A stretch of DNA of 64,000 nt from Tersicoccus sp. Bi-70 (GTDB lineage: Bacteria; Actinomycetota; Actinomycetes; Actinomycetales; Micrococcaceae): the NCBI RefSeq assembly GCF_001968825.1, contig NZ_MIEU01000012.1, positions 124,001 to 188,000 of the forward strand, written 5' to 3'. The translations under genes were made by a program, and so were the position numbers. Shown here piece by piece: positions 35,572 to 44,403 of the stretch (the first letter of the stretch is position 1; every line of letters begins with the position of its first letter). The notes under the pieces are model-generated. The model saw only the letters and a program-made list of their open reading frames with translations. It did not search any database and had not been told where the DNA came from.

Positions 35572-37032
35572 TCAGCGGGCGGTGGCGGGCCGGTCTGCTC
35601 CGGTGCGGGCGAGCCGGAGCACGGCCACGATCGCGACACCGAGCAGCACCACGGCGGTCAGGTTCAGCCCGAGGTAACCCACGCCCGCGAGCAGGGCGCC
35701 GGCGACGGCGCTGCCGACCGCCCCGAAGGCGCCCATCAGGGTGTCCGAAACGCCCTGGGCGAGCACCCGGGAGCCCGGGTCCACGCTCTCGGCGAGCAGC
35801 GTCGAGCCTGCGACCGTGGACGCCGACCACCCCAGGCCCAGCAGCAGCAGGCCGACGGTCACGACCGGGACCTGGGCCTGGCCGAGGCCGGCGAGGACGA
35901 CGGCCACGACGAGGACACCCTGCCCCGCGAGCAGGGTGGTGGTCCGGCCCCACCGGTCCGTGCACCAGCCCATCACCGGCGAGAACGCGTACATGCCGAG
36001 GATGTGCAGCGAGATGGTGAGGCCGATCAGGGCGAGCAGGTCCGGCTCGTGCAGGTGCGCCGCGGCGTCGGCCGGCGGGGCGGCGTTGAGGTGCTGCAGG
36101 TGCAGCGGGGTCATCGACATGACGGCGACCATGGCGCCGTGCGCCGCGAGCACCCCGAGCAGCGCGGCCAGGGCGCGCGGCTCCCGGCGGATCGCCGCCC
36201 ACCCGTGCCGGAGGGCGGCGCGGCCGCGGGGTGCCGGGCCCGTGACCCGGTCGACCGCGGCGGCGCGGGCGGTCAGGAGCGGGTCGGGGCGCAGCGCGAT
36301 CAGCAGGATGAGGGCGCCGACGGCCATGCCCGCCAGCGAGATGACGAACGGGCCGGCGATCTCCGGCAGGCCGAGAGCACGGCCGAGCACGGCGCCCGGC
36401 CGCACCAGGTTCGGGCCGGCCACGGCGCCCACGGTGATCGACCAGACGACGATCGACAGGTCACGGCCGCGGCGCGCGTCGCTCGCCAGGTCGACGGCGG
36501 CGAACCGGGACTGGAGGTTGACGGCGGTCGCGAGACCGACGAGCGCGGCGCCGGCCAGCAGGAGGGCGAAGAGCCCGGTCACGACGGCGAGGACGATGAC
36601 GGCACAGCCCGCCATCGCCCCGGCCAGGCCGGTGACGAGGGCGATCCGCCGGCCGCGGCGCACGGCCAGCGCCGAGAGGGGCACGGCCACGACGGCGGCG
36701 GCGAGGGTGAGCGCCGTCGTCGTCGCTCCTGCCCATGCCTCCGAGCCGGAGAGCCGGACCGCGAGGATCGAGCCGAGCGCGAGCGTCGACCCGTTGCCAA
36801 GCCCGCTGAACACCTGGGCGACGGCGAGCACCCCGACGGTGCGCCGCTGCAGGGACGACCGTCCGCGATCCGCCGGGCCCGCTTCACCCGCGATCGTGCG
36901 GTCGCGGGCCGCGGGGTCCGAGCGCCCCTCGCGGTCGGTCGGGGCCGTCGGGCCCGTGCCGGCCGGGTCCGTGCCCGCCAGGTCTGCGGGGGTGCCGGCG
37001 ACGGGGTCACCGGCGGGAGGCGTCGTACTCAT
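35572..37032 (-). CDS. MFS transporter (12-TM, drug-exporter-like)
   Basis: 486 residues. About 60 disordered Pro/Asp-rich residues come first (SLQRRTVGVLAVAQ begins the fold). Twelve membrane helices follow, with a long central loop around residue 250 (VDRVTGPAPRGRAALRHGW). Motif A-like segments are SALAVRRGRRIALV and SPVMGWCTDRWGRTTTLL. The substrate is unknown. A -10 box TACCCT (37039-37044) sits 6 bases before the ATG, so it probably has its own leaderless transcript even though it lies only 113 bases after the second terC gene on the same strand. His-rich loop residues (QHLNAAPPADAAAHLHE) are notable but not diagnostic. Confidence 0.88.
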   Translation of the reverse strand: MSTTPPAGDPVAGTPADLAGTDPAGTGPTAPTDREGRSDPAARDRTIAGEAGPADRGRSSLQRRTVGVLAVAQVFSGLGNGSTLALGSILAVRLSGSEAWAGATTTALTLAAAVVAVPLSALAVRRGRRIALVTGLAGAMAGCAVIVLAVVTGLFALLLAGAALVGLATAVNLQSRFAAVDLASDARRGRDLSIVVWSITVGAVAGPNLVRPGAVLGRALGLPEIAGPFVISLAGMAVGALILLIALRPDPLLTARAAAVDRVTGPAPRGRAALRHGWAAIRREPRALAALLGVLAAHGAMVAVMSMTPLHLQHLNAAPPADAAAHLHEPDLLALIGLTISLHILGMYAFSPVMGWCTDRWGRTTTLLAGQGVLVVAVVLAGLGQAQVPVVTVGLLLLGLGWSASTVAGSTLLAESVDPGSRVLAQGVSDTLMGAFGAVGSAVAGALLAGVGYLGLNLTAVVLLGVAIVAVLRLARTGADRPATAR

Positions 37033-37145
37033 GACGGCAGGGTAGCCCGCCGCGCCACCCCGCCCGCTCCCCCGCCGCCCGCCCGGGCGTCATCAGCACG
37101 TCGGGAGCACCGCGGGTGCGACGCCGGCAGGTCGCCGGCCGGTGG

Positions 37146-38360
37146 TCAGCGGCCGCCGTCGGAGAGACGCCGCTGGTGCAGGTCTTCCGCCTCGCGGAAC
37201 TGCTGACGGACCTCCTCGTCCGGGTCGAGGTCGGCCGCGTCGGCCCGCGTGTTGTTCGCCGCCTCGACGGCACGATCGCGGGCGGTGACCACGCGGTGGT
37301 AGGCGTCCTGCCGGTGCTCGACGGCCGTGTCCTCGCCGAGCCCGCGGTAGGTCTCGATCGCCGTCTTCAGCTCCGCGACCGCCTGCAGGGCCTTCGCCTT
37401 GGGGCTGAGCAGACTCGCCACCGTGGCGACCACGATGACGCCGACGATCACGACGAGCGAGATCATGGTCGGGATCTCCGGGGCCCACTCCATCGGGTGG
37501 CCGCCGTTGATGAAGGCGACCTCGTTCTCGTGCATCGCGTGCAGGATCAGCTTCACGCCGATGAACGCGAGGATGATCGAGAGCGCGTGCTTGAGGTAGA
37601 TCAGCCGCTCCATCAGGCCGCCGAGCAGGAAGTAGAGCTGCCGCAGGCCCATCAGCGCCAGGATGTTGGCGGTGAAGACGATGAACGGGCTCGTGGTCAG
37701 GCCGAAGATCGCCGGGATGGAGTCGACCGCGAACATCAGGTCGGTGACGCCGAGGGTGACGAAGACGAGGATCATCGGCGTCCACAGCCGCTTGCCGCCC
37801 TGAACGGTGCGCAGCTTGTTCCCGTCGAACTCCTCGGTCACGGGCACCACCTTGCGCAGCCGCGAGATCAGCGGGTTGTCCCCGCCCTCGGACTCCTGCT
37901 CACCGGAGTCGCGGGCCTGCTTCCACGCCGTGTACAGCAGGAACACCCCGAAGAGGTAGAAGACCCAGCTGAACGTGTCGATGATCGCCGCGCCGAGGGC
38001 GATGAAGATGCCGCGCAGCACGAGCGCGATGATGATGCCCACCATCAGCGTCTCCTGCTGATACTTCCGGGGCACCCGGAAGCGGGCCATGATGATGATG
38101 AAGACGAAGAGGTTGTCGATGCTCAGGCTGTACTCGGTGACCCAGCCGGCCACGAACTGGCCGGCGTGCTCGGCGTCGGCGACGAGGAGCATCACCACGG
38201 CGAAGACGAGCGCGAGCCCGACGTAGAAGCCGACCCACAGGCCGGCCTCCTTCATCGAAGGAATGTGTGGACGCCGGTAGACGTAGAGCAGATCGAAGAG
38301 CAGGACGGCGATCAGGACGACGAAGGTGCCGACCTCGAACGCCACGGGAAGCTGTGGCAT
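37146..38360 (-). CDS. TerC-family membrane protein (metal exporter), copy 2
   Basis: 404 residues with about eight membrane helices, homologous to the copy at 34-35 kb: SIDNLFVFIIIMARF, GVTDLMFAVDSIPAIFGLT, LRQLYFLLGGLMERLIYLKHALS, GVKLILHAMHENEVAFING. The two differ throughout, so this is an old duplication or a separate acquisition. A charged coiled tail of about 90 residues ends the protein. ATG 38358-38360 lies 23 bases from a second yybP-ykoY riboswitch. Predicted Mn2+-induced exporter or metal-loading factor. Confidence 0.92.
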   Translation of the reverse strand: MPQLPVAFEVGTFVVLIAVLLFDLLYVYRRPHIPSMKEAGLWVGFYVGLALVFAVVMLLVADAEHAGQFVAGWVTEYSLSIDNLFVFIIIMARFRVPRKYQQETLMVGIIIALVLRGIFIALGAAIIDTFSWVFYLFGVFLLYTAWKQARDSGEQESEGGDNPLISRLRKVVPVTEEFDGNKLRTVQGGKRLWTPMILVFVTLGVTDLMFAVDSIPAIFGLTTSPFIVFTANILALMGLRQLYFLLGGLMERLIYLKHALSIILAFIGVKLILHAMHENEVAFINGGHPMEWAPEIPTMISLVVIVGVIVVATVASLLSPKAKALQAVAELKTAIETYRGLGEDTAVEHRQDAYHRVVTARDRAVEAANNTRADAADLDPDEEVRQQFREAEDLHQRRLSDGGR

Positions 38361-38382
38361 GGAGGGCCTTTCGGGTACGAGT

Positions 38383-38503
38383 GAGTGCCGTAAGTCTCTC
38401 CATCACACCGGCGACCGTGGTCGCGGGCGTGCACACGCACCCGGCCGGACGACAGTGTCCGGCGTGCTGACGGGTGCGGATCGGACGGGATACTCCCCTA
38501 CGC
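38383..38503 (-). ncRNA. yybP-ykoY (manganese) riboswitch in front of terC copy 2
   Basis: On the minus strand: GTAGGGGAGTATCC (38488-38501), GTCAGCACGCC (38461-38471) and GGAGAGACTTACGGCAC (38386-38402), the same conserved blocks as the first element. The -10 box TAGACT (38512-38517) overlaps the last codons of the hydrolase gene. Boundaries are approximate. Confidence 0.85.
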
Positions 38504-38509
38504 TGCGGA

Positions 38510-40534
38510 TCAGTCTAGTCCGCCGGACCAGCCCTGCGGGAAACGGGCGATCCGCGCCGCCAGCACCGGATCGTCCCAGTAGCCACCGTGGCCCCTCACC
38601 GGGTCCGGCGGGGTCGGATCGGTGAGCTGGACGTTCTCGGCGCCGGGGATCGGGCCGGACACGGGATCGGTGGTCCGGAAGCCGTTCACCCAGCCGGCGG
38701 TGCGGGTCGCGGCCACGCTGGTCAGCCGGCCGTCCACGTGGGCGGGGAACAGGCCGCGGAAGACACTGTGCACCGGGCTGCCGGTCGTGACGAGACCGGG
38801 CCGGCGCGGCACCGCGTCCCCGTCCCCGTCCTGCGCACCGGGCGGGTCCGGTGGGGTGGTGGCGAGCAGCCAGAGGCAGAGCAGGCTGCCCTGGCTGTGA
38901 CCGACGAGCACGACGGGACGGCCGCGGTGCGTCGCCAGCTCGGTCCGCAGCGCCGCCATCACCTCCGCCCGGTACGAGCTGCCGGCCAGCGGGTGGGCCC
39001 GCACCGGCCAGAAGCCGCTGACGTCCCCGACCCGGTTGACGAGCTCCCGGACCCCGCTGAACTGCGCGAGCAGCACCGCGACGGCCACGAGGGTGGCCAG
39101 CACGGAGATGAGCAGGTAGGGGACGGGGAACACCGGTTGGGCGCGCCGCGACTCGAGGAACGCGACTCCGGCCCAGCTCACCGCGGTGCCGACGATGCCG
39201 GCCACCGCCAGACTGCGCCACACGACGGCCCCGGCGTCGAGCACGGCCCGCCGCGCCAGTTCCCGCCACCGGTACGGGCTGCCCACCGGCACCGCGAGAC
39301 GACGGCTGCGCCAGGCGGCGACGGCCAGCGCGGAGGCGACCAGGACGAGGAGCAGCAGGAGGGCGTGTGCCGGGAGGAAGTCCACCCGGTTGTCCTGGTA
39401 GGTGGTCGGATCGTCCGCGGAGAGCACGACGCCGACCCAGGTGCCGGTGGCCCGGCTGCCCGGCGCGAAGGCCTGGGCGACCAGGCTCGCGGCACTGTCG
39501 ACCACCATCCGCAGCAGGGCGAACACGGCGTGCAGGACGACGACGGCGGTGGTCAGCAGCAGAGCCGCCCCGGAGAAGTTGAGGCCGGCCGGCCCGGACG
39601 GCCGGAGCGCCGATCGGGGTACCGCGCCGGAGTCCGTCGCCGGGTCGTCGTCGGGCTCCCCGGCGCCCTGGCGCGCCGCTGCCCGAGCCACCAGCCCGAC
39701 GCCGACGAGGGCGGCGAGGATGACCGACAGGGCGGCGACCGTCGGGAGCGGGTCGAGGAGCCGGGTGACCACGGTGCCTATGCCTGCGCCTGTGCCGGTG
39801 CCTTCGGGCAGCCGGGTCGGGATGGACGGCCAGGGCCCGGAGACCGGCCACCGGGCGGGACGGGTGACCGCGAGGAGGACGCCACCGGCCAGGGCGAGCC
39901 CGGCGTGCACCACGGTCACCGTGCGTCCGGCCGCCTGCGGTCCCGGGTCCTCCCAGGAATCCTGCTGCTGCGACCCCGGCTCCGGCTGCGACCCCGGCTC
40001 CGGCGGACTCGGTACGTCGGTCCGGGCGTCCGAGCGCGCCGCACGCACGTGCCGGACGACGATCACCGCGGCGATCAGCACGGCGACCGGCAGACTCGCC
40101 CACCACGCCGCGACGGCGGGGTCCACGGTCACCGGCAGGCGGGCCAGGACGGTCTCGACCATGGCGACACCCCACAGCAGCGTGGCCAGGGTCAGGACCG
40201 CGGAGATGGTCGCGGTGGCCGCGGCGAGCCACCGCGACCGTCGACCGGCCGGATGGAGGAACGCGGTGACGTTGACCAGGGTGAACGGGAACGCCAGGTA
40301 CCAGCCGGCCCGCTGGGCGCGGCGCGTGCCACGCACCCAGTTGACGATGCGCACCCGGTGCCGCGGCAGCCGGGGCGGATCGACGATCCGGACGCGGCGC
40401 TGCAGCACCCGGTTGCGGGGCCGGCCGAGAGCGTCCGTCCACGGCAGCGCACCGATGCCCTGGACCCGGATCTCGACGAGCGGACCGTCCTCGGACGCGG
40501 TCGGGGGTCCGCCGGGCGGCACAGCGGCGGTCAC
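38510..40534 (-). CDS. Polytopic membrane protein with a C-terminal alpha/beta-hydrolase (lipase-like) domain
   Basis: 674 residues; I do not recognise a named family. About eight membrane helices occupy residues 65-500, broken by acidic or Pro-rich loops, one with an 18-bp DNA repeat encoding PEPGSQ twice (39971-40006). The C-terminal 170 residues have GHSQGSLLCLWLLATT, a GxSxG nucleophile elbow (VVLVGHSQGS), then TTGSPVHSVFRGLFP and a candidate catalytic His in GHGGYWDDP. That suggests a membrane-tethered esterase or lipase. GTG 40532-40534 starts 1 base after the uvrB stop, so it is probably co-translated with uvrB. Its -10 is that of uvrB. Substrate unknown. Confidence 0.8.
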   Translation of the reverse strand: MTAAVPPGGPPTASEDGPLVEIRVQGIGALPWTDALGRPRNRVLQRRVRIVDPPRLPRHRVRIVNWVRGTRRAQRAGWYLAFPFTLVNVTAFLHPAGRRSRWLAAATATISAVLTLATLLWGVAMVETVLARLPVTVDPAVAAWWASLPVAVLIAAVIVVRHVRAARSDARTDVPSPPEPGSQPEPGSQQQDSWEDPGPQAAGRTVTVVHAGLALAGGVLLAVTRPARWPVSGPWPSIPTRLPEGTGTGAGIGTVVTRLLDPLPTVAALSVILAALVGVGLVARAAARQGAGEPDDDPATDSGAVPRSALRPSGPAGLNFSGAALLLTTAVVVLHAVFALLRMVVDSAASLVAQAFAPGSRATGTWVGVVLSADDPTTYQDNRVDFLPAHALLLLLVLVASALAVAAWRSRRLAVPVGSPYRWRELARRAVLDAGAVVWRSLAVAGIVGTAVSWAGVAFLESRRAQPVFPVPYLLISVLATLVAVAVLLAQFSGVRELVNRVGDVSGFWPVRAHPLAGSSYRAEVMAALRTELATHRGRPVVLVGHSQGSLLCLWLLATTPPDPPGAQDGDGDAVPRRPGLVTTGSPVHSVFRGLFPAHVDGRLTSVAATRTAGWVNGFRTTDPVSGPIPGAENVQLTDPTPPDPVRGHGGYWDDPVLAARIARFPQGWSGGLD

Positions 40535-40535
40535 G

Positions 40536-42644
40536 TCAGGCGTGACCCGCGGCGCGCATCTGGCGCAGCTCCTTCTTCAGGTCCCCGACCTCGTCGCGCA
40601 GCCGCGCGGCGAGCTCGAACTGCAGGTCGGCGGCGGCGGCATGCATCTGCTCGGTCATCTGGGCGATCAGCTCGGTCAGATCCTCCGCCGGTGCGGCGGC
40701 CAGCCCGTCCTTGCGGATCGTCTCCTGCCCGAGCCCCGCGGCCTTCGCCGCCGAGTACCCGCGCTTGCCCTTGCCGTAGTCGAACTGCTTGAGCAGGTTC
40801 TGCGTGTCCGCATCCTCGCGAGCCAGGGTGTCGGTGATGTCAGCGATGCGCTTGCGCAGCGGCTGCGGGTCCACGCCGCGTTCGGCGTTGTACCGCTCCT
40901 GGATCTGCCGGCGCCGGTTGGTCTCGTCGATCGCGTTCGCCATGGAGTCGGTGATCCGGTCCGCGTACATGTGCACCTGACCGGAGACGTTGCGGGCGGC
41001 GCGGCCGATGGTCTGGATCAGCGACGTCGTCGACCGGAGGAAGCCCTCCTTGTCCGCGTCCAGGATGCTGACCAGGGACACCTCGGGCAGGTCGAGGCCC
41101 TCACGGAGCAGGTTGATGCCGACGAGGACGTCAAAGGTGCCCAGCCGCAGTTCGCGCAGCAGCTCGACGCGGCGCAGCGTGTCCACGTCCGAGTGCAGGT
41201 ACTGGACCTTGACGCCGTGCTCGGTGAGGTACTCGGTGAGGTCCTCGGCCATCCGCTTCGTCAGCGTGGTCACCAGGACCCGCTCGTCCTTCTCGGTCCG
41301 GGTGCGGATCTCGGCGAGCAGGTCGTCGATCTGCCCCTTGGTCGGCTTGACCACGATCTCCGGGTCCACCAGGCCGGTCGGCCGGATGATCTGCTGGACC
41401 ACCCCGTCGCTCTTGCCCAGCTCGTACTGCCCCGGCGTGGCCGAGAGGTAGACGGTCTGCCCGATCCGCTCGAGGAACTCGTCCCACTTCAGCGGCCGGT
41501 TGTCCATCGCGGAGGGCAGCCGGAAGCCGAAGTCGACGAGCGTGCGCTTGCGGGACATGTCGCCCTCGTACATGGCGCCGATCTGCGGCACGGTCACGTG
41601 CGACTCGTCGATGACCAGCAGGAAGTCGTCCGGGAAGTAGTCCAGCAGGCAGTGCGGGGCGGTACCGGACACGCGTCCGTCGATGTGCCGCGAGTAGTTC
41701 TCGATGCCGTTGCAGAAGCCCATCTGCTGCATCATCTCGAGGTCGTAGGTGGTGCGCATCCGCAGCCGCTGCGCCTCGACCAGCTTGTTCTGCGACTCCA
41801 GCTCTGCCAGCCGCTCCCGCAGCTCGTCCTCGATCGTGCGGATCGCCCGCGCCATCCGTTCCTCACCGGCCACGTAGTGGCTCGCGGGGAAGACGTACAT
41901 CTCCTCCTCCTCGCGGACGATCTCGCCCGTCAGCGGGTGGAGGGTGTGGATCGACTCGACCTCGTCGCCGAAGAACTCGATCCGGACGGCGAGCTCCTCG
42001 TACATCGGGATGATCTCCACGGTGTCGCCGCGGACCCGGAACGTGCCCCGGTGGAAGTCGACGTCGTTGCGGGCGTACTGCATCGACACGAACTTGCGCA
42101 GCAGGTCGTCCCGGTCCATCCGGTCCCCCACCTTCAGGGTGACCATGCCGGCGACGTACTCCTCCGGGGTGCCCAGACCGTAGATGCAGGACACGGTGGC
42201 GACCACGATGACGTCGCGCCGGGTCAGCAGCGCGTTGGTGGCCGAGTGGCGCAGCCGCTCGACCTCCTCGTTGATCGAGGAGTCCTTCTCGATGAAGGTG
42301 TCCGTCTGCGGGACGTACGCCTCGGGCTGGTAGTAGTCGTAGTACGAGACGAAGTACTCGACGGCGTTGTTGGGCAGCAGCTCGCGGAACTCGTTGGCCA
42401 GCTGCGCGGCGAGCGTCTTGTTCTGCACCAGCACGAGGGTGGGCCGCTGGACCTGCTCCACCAGCCACGCGGTGGTGGCGCTCTTGCCGGTACCGGTGGC
42501 GCCGAGCAGGACGACGTCCTGCTCTCCTCCGTTGACCCGCTCCGCGAGCTCCTTGATGGCCTGGGGCTGATCGCCCGCCGGCTGGTACTCGCTGACCACC
42601 TCGAAGGGGGCCACCACCCGCTTGATGTCCTGCGCCAGACTCAT
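40536..42644 (-). CDS. uvrB: Excinuclease ABC subunit B
   Basis: Damage-verification helicase of nucleotide excision repair; 702 residues, normal length. Walker [16 protein letters not shown], the beta-hairpin region [28 protein letters not shown], motif [12 protein letters not shown], motif [11 protein letters not shown], and the C-terminal UVR motif ([20 protein letters not shown] landmarks) that binds UvrC. A -10 box TAGCCT (42651-42656) ends 6 bases before the ATG, so the mRNA is probably leaderless. The membrane hydrolase gene follows by 1 base. Confidence 0.98.
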   Translation of the reverse strand: MSLAQDIKRVVAPFEVVSEYQPAGDQPQAIKELAERVNGGEQDVVLLGATGTGKSATTAWLVEQVQRPTLVLVQNKTLAAQLANEFRELLPNNAVEYFVSYYDYYQPEAYVPQTDTFIEKDSSINEEVERLRHSATNALLTRRDVIVVATVSCIYGLGTPEEYVAGMVTLKVGDRMDRDDLLRKFVSMQYARNDVDFHRGTFRVRGDTVEIIPMYEELAVRIEFFGDEVESIHTLHPLTGEIVREEEEMYVFPASHYVAGEERMARAIRTIEDELRERLAELESQNKLVEAQRLRMRTTYDLEMMQQMGFCNGIENYSRHIDGRVSGTAPHCLLDYFPDDFLLVIDESHVTVPQIGAMYEGDMSRKRTLVDFGFRLPSAMDNRPLKWDEFLERIGQTVYLSATPGQYELGKSDGVVQQIIRPTGLVDPEIVVKPTKGQIDDLLAEIRTRTEKDERVLVTTLTKRMAEDLTEYLTEHGVKVQYLHSDVDTLRRVELLRELRLGTFDVLVGINLLREGLDLPEVSLVSILDADKEGFLRSTTSLIQTIGRAARNVSGQVHMYADRITDSMANAIDETNRRRQIQERYNAERGVDPQPLRKRIADITDTLAREDADTQNLLKQFDYGKGKRGYSAAKAAGLGQETIRKDGLAAAPAEDLTELIAQMTEQMHAAAADLQFELAARLRDEVGDLKKELRQMRAAGHA

Positions 42645-42734
42645 GGTTCAAGGCTAGATCACCGCACCGACAGAACCGCCCGGGGTTCGCCCAGGGCAGG
42701 AGCACCCGGGCGCGTCCCTTCCCCGCCGGCGCGG

Positions 42735-42789
42735 TTCCGTGATGTGATTCGCCTTGTCAACGCGGTGTTCGTCACCGCACATCACGGAA
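42735..42789. promoter_or_regulatory. Perfect 12-bp inverted repeat flanking the DUF4190 promoter
   Basis: TTCCGTGATGTG (42735-42746) and CACATCACGGAA (42778-42789) are exact inverted copies 31 bases apart. A -35-like TTGTCA (42754-42759) lies between them, and the matching -10-like CACATC (42778-42783) lies in the right arm. It may be a paired operator or a long stem. It lies in the divergent region between uvrB and the DUF4190 gene. Confidence 0.55.
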
Positions 42790-42802
42790 ATGAGGGGGAT
42801 TC

Positions 42803-43162
42803 ATGTCCGCACCCGATTCGCAGTACTCCACCACCCCGTACGCCGGCGGGAACCAGCCGGCTCCGGCCACCGGATCGACACCCGGCCGGGGGCTCGGGAT
42901 CGCCGGCTTCGTCCTGGCGTTCTTCGGTCCGGCGGCCCTGATCGGCCTGATCCTCTCGATCGTCGGGCTCGTCCAGTCGCGCCGCGCCGGCCGCTCGAAC
43001 GGCTTCGCCATCGCCGGCATCATCATCAGCGCCCTGGTGCTCCTGGCCGTCATCGGCCTGGTGATCATCGGCGCGATCGCGGCGAGCCAGGTCGCCGAGA
43101 CCTGCCAGCAGCTCGGGCCGGGCTCGCACGTCAAGGACGGCATCACCTACACCTGCTCCTGA
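42803..43162 (+). CDS. Small DUF4190 membrane protein
   Basis: 119 residues. A Gly/Pro/Tyr-rich N-terminus (about 1-28) is followed by two membrane helices joined by SRRAGRSNG (LGIAGFVLAFFGPAALIGLIL and GFAIAGIIISALVLLAVIGL), the DUF4190 layout. A short outside tail with two Cys (ETCQQLGPGS, TYTCS) ends the protein. ATG 42803 has GAGGGGG upstream. Function unknown; the two Cys may pair outside the cell. Confidence 0.85.
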   Translation: MSAPDSQYSTTPYAGGNQPAPATGSTPGRGLGIAGFVLAFFGPAALIGLILSIVGLVQSRRAGRSNGFAIAGIIISALVLLAVIGLVIIGAIAASQVAETCQQLGPGSHVKDGITYTCS

Positions 43163-43208
43163 GCCGACCCGCCGGGCCGTTCCGGGGGAACGCCGGCACC
43201 GTCAGCAC

Positions 43209-43240
43209 GGAACCCTGGGCGACCCGTCGCCCAGGGTTCC
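43209..43240. terminator. Perfect 15-bp hairpin between convergent DUF4190 and coaE genes
   Basis: GGAACCCTGGGCGAC (43209-43223) and GTCGCCCAGGGTTCC (43226-43240) pair without mismatch around a 2-base centre. It can act on both strands; there is no T-run. Confidence 0.75.
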
Positions 43241-43257
43241 GCGCGTTCCGGCGTGCG

Positions 43258-44235
43258 TCACGGCGTACGGTCCCCGCGGCGGATCCGCACGACGACGGGC
43301 TGTGCCGGGTCCGCCGCCGCGTGCAGGCCGTCGCTGCCGGGCACCGGCGGATAGCCGGCCGCCGTCACGGCGCCGGCGAGAGCGTCACCGGTCGAGGCCT
43401 CGGCGGTCAGGGCGTCGTCGTCGTTTCCGGCGGCGCCTCCGGCCGTGGATCCGGGTGAGACCACCAGGTCGGGGACACCGTCTCCCGCGGTCACCTCCAC
43501 GGCGCCCACTGCGTCGCCGCCGGAACGCCGGATCCGCGCGGCCGCCCGCGCGAGGACCCCGTCGTCCGGCGACCACCCGGCATCGGCGCCCCTCGCCCTC
43601 GCGTTGCCGCGCTCACCGGGCCGGCCGGCGAGCAGCGCGGCCTCGAACGGGCCGATTCGCTCGTCCCAGAACCGGTCCACGGCGTCGGTCAACGCGTCGA
43701 CGCTCCCGTCGTTGGTCAGCAGGACGTCGGCCACCGCCGCGCGCTCCGCGTCGCTCGCCTGTGCGGCCATCCGGGCACGGGCGTCCTCGGCGCTCATCCC
43801 CCGCTGCTCGATCATCCGCCGCACCCGGGCCTCCGCGGGCGCCTGGACGACGATCACGAGCATGAACGCCTCGGCCTGGCCCGTCTCGACCAGCAGCGGG
43901 ATGTCCTGGACGACGACGGCGTCGTGCGGAGCGGCCGCGATCCGGCGGGCGGCCTCGGCACGCACCCGCGGGTGGATGATGCCGTTCAGGGTCGCCCGGG
44001 CCCCGTCGTCACCGAACACGACGGCGCCGAGCGCCGGCCGGTCCAGGCTGCCGTCGCCGGCGAGGACGCCCGAGCCGAAGGCGTCGACCACCGCCGCGAG
44101 CCCGTCCGTGCCGGGGGCCACCACCTCCCGCGCGAGCCGGTCGGCGTCGATCAGCACCGCCCCCCGCTCCTGCAGCCGCGCCGCCACCAGCGACTTGCCC
44201 GCCGCGATCCCCCCGGTCAGTCCGATCCTCAGCAT
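43258..44235 (-). CDS. coaE: Dephospho-CoA kinase with a long C-terminal extension
   Basis: Last step of coenzyme A synthesis. The kinase occupies residues 1 to about 205: P-loop GLTGGIAAGKS, DADRLAREVV, LIHP-type segment GIIHPRVRAEA, VVQDIPLLVETG and the lid region RRMIEQRGMSAEDARARMAAQ. The remaining 120 residues are Ala/Gly/Asp-rich and not recognisable. Mycobacterial CoaE also carries a C-terminal domain, but I see no clear UPF0157 match. A -10 TAGGGT (44242-44247) ends 6 bases before the ATG, so a leaderless mRNA is likely. Confidence 0.94.
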   Translation of the reverse strand: MLRIGLTGGIAAGKSLVAARLQERGAVLIDADRLAREVVAPGTDGLAAVVDAFGSGVLAGDGSLDRPALGAVVFGDDGARATLNGIIHPRVRAEAARRIAAAPHDAVVVQDIPLLVETGQAEAFMLVIVVQAPAEARVRRMIEQRGMSAEDARARMAAQASDAERAAVADVLLTNDGSVDALTDAVDRFWDERIGPFEAALLAGRPGERGNARARGADAGWSPDDGVLARAAARIRRSGGDAVGAVEVTAGDGVPDLVVSPGSTAGGAAGNDDDALTAEASTGDALAGAVTAAGYPPVPGSDGLHAAADPAQPVVVRIRRGDRTP

Positions 44236-44265
44236 GTGCCCACCCTAGGCGGAAGCGGCCGGGCG

Positions 44266-44322
44266 CCGGACAGGCCGGGTGCCGGACAGGCGGGGCACCG
44301 GACTGGCAGGGCACCGGACAGG
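44266..44322. repeat. 16-bp tandem repeat, about 3.6 copies
   Basis: Units start at 44266, 44282, 44298 and 44314, each beginning CCGGAC, with consensus near CCGGACAGGCNGGGCA. It lies between coaE and the rpsA terminator. Probably replication slippage; no function seen. Confidence 0.75.
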
Positions 44323-44334
44323 TCCCGGGATACG

Positions 44335-44368
44335 ACGAACGCCCCCGCCGGAAGGCGGGGGCGTTCGT
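44335..44368 (-). terminator. rpsA terminator hairpin
   Basis: ACGAACGCCCCCGCC (44335-44349) and GGCGGGGGCGTTCGT (44354-44368) form a perfect 15-bp stem with a 4-base loop, 35 bases beyond the rpsA stop codon. Confidence 0.8.
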
Positions 44369-44403
44369 TCGGACGTCGCGGGCCGCGGACGGCCGCGCGG
44401 GTG

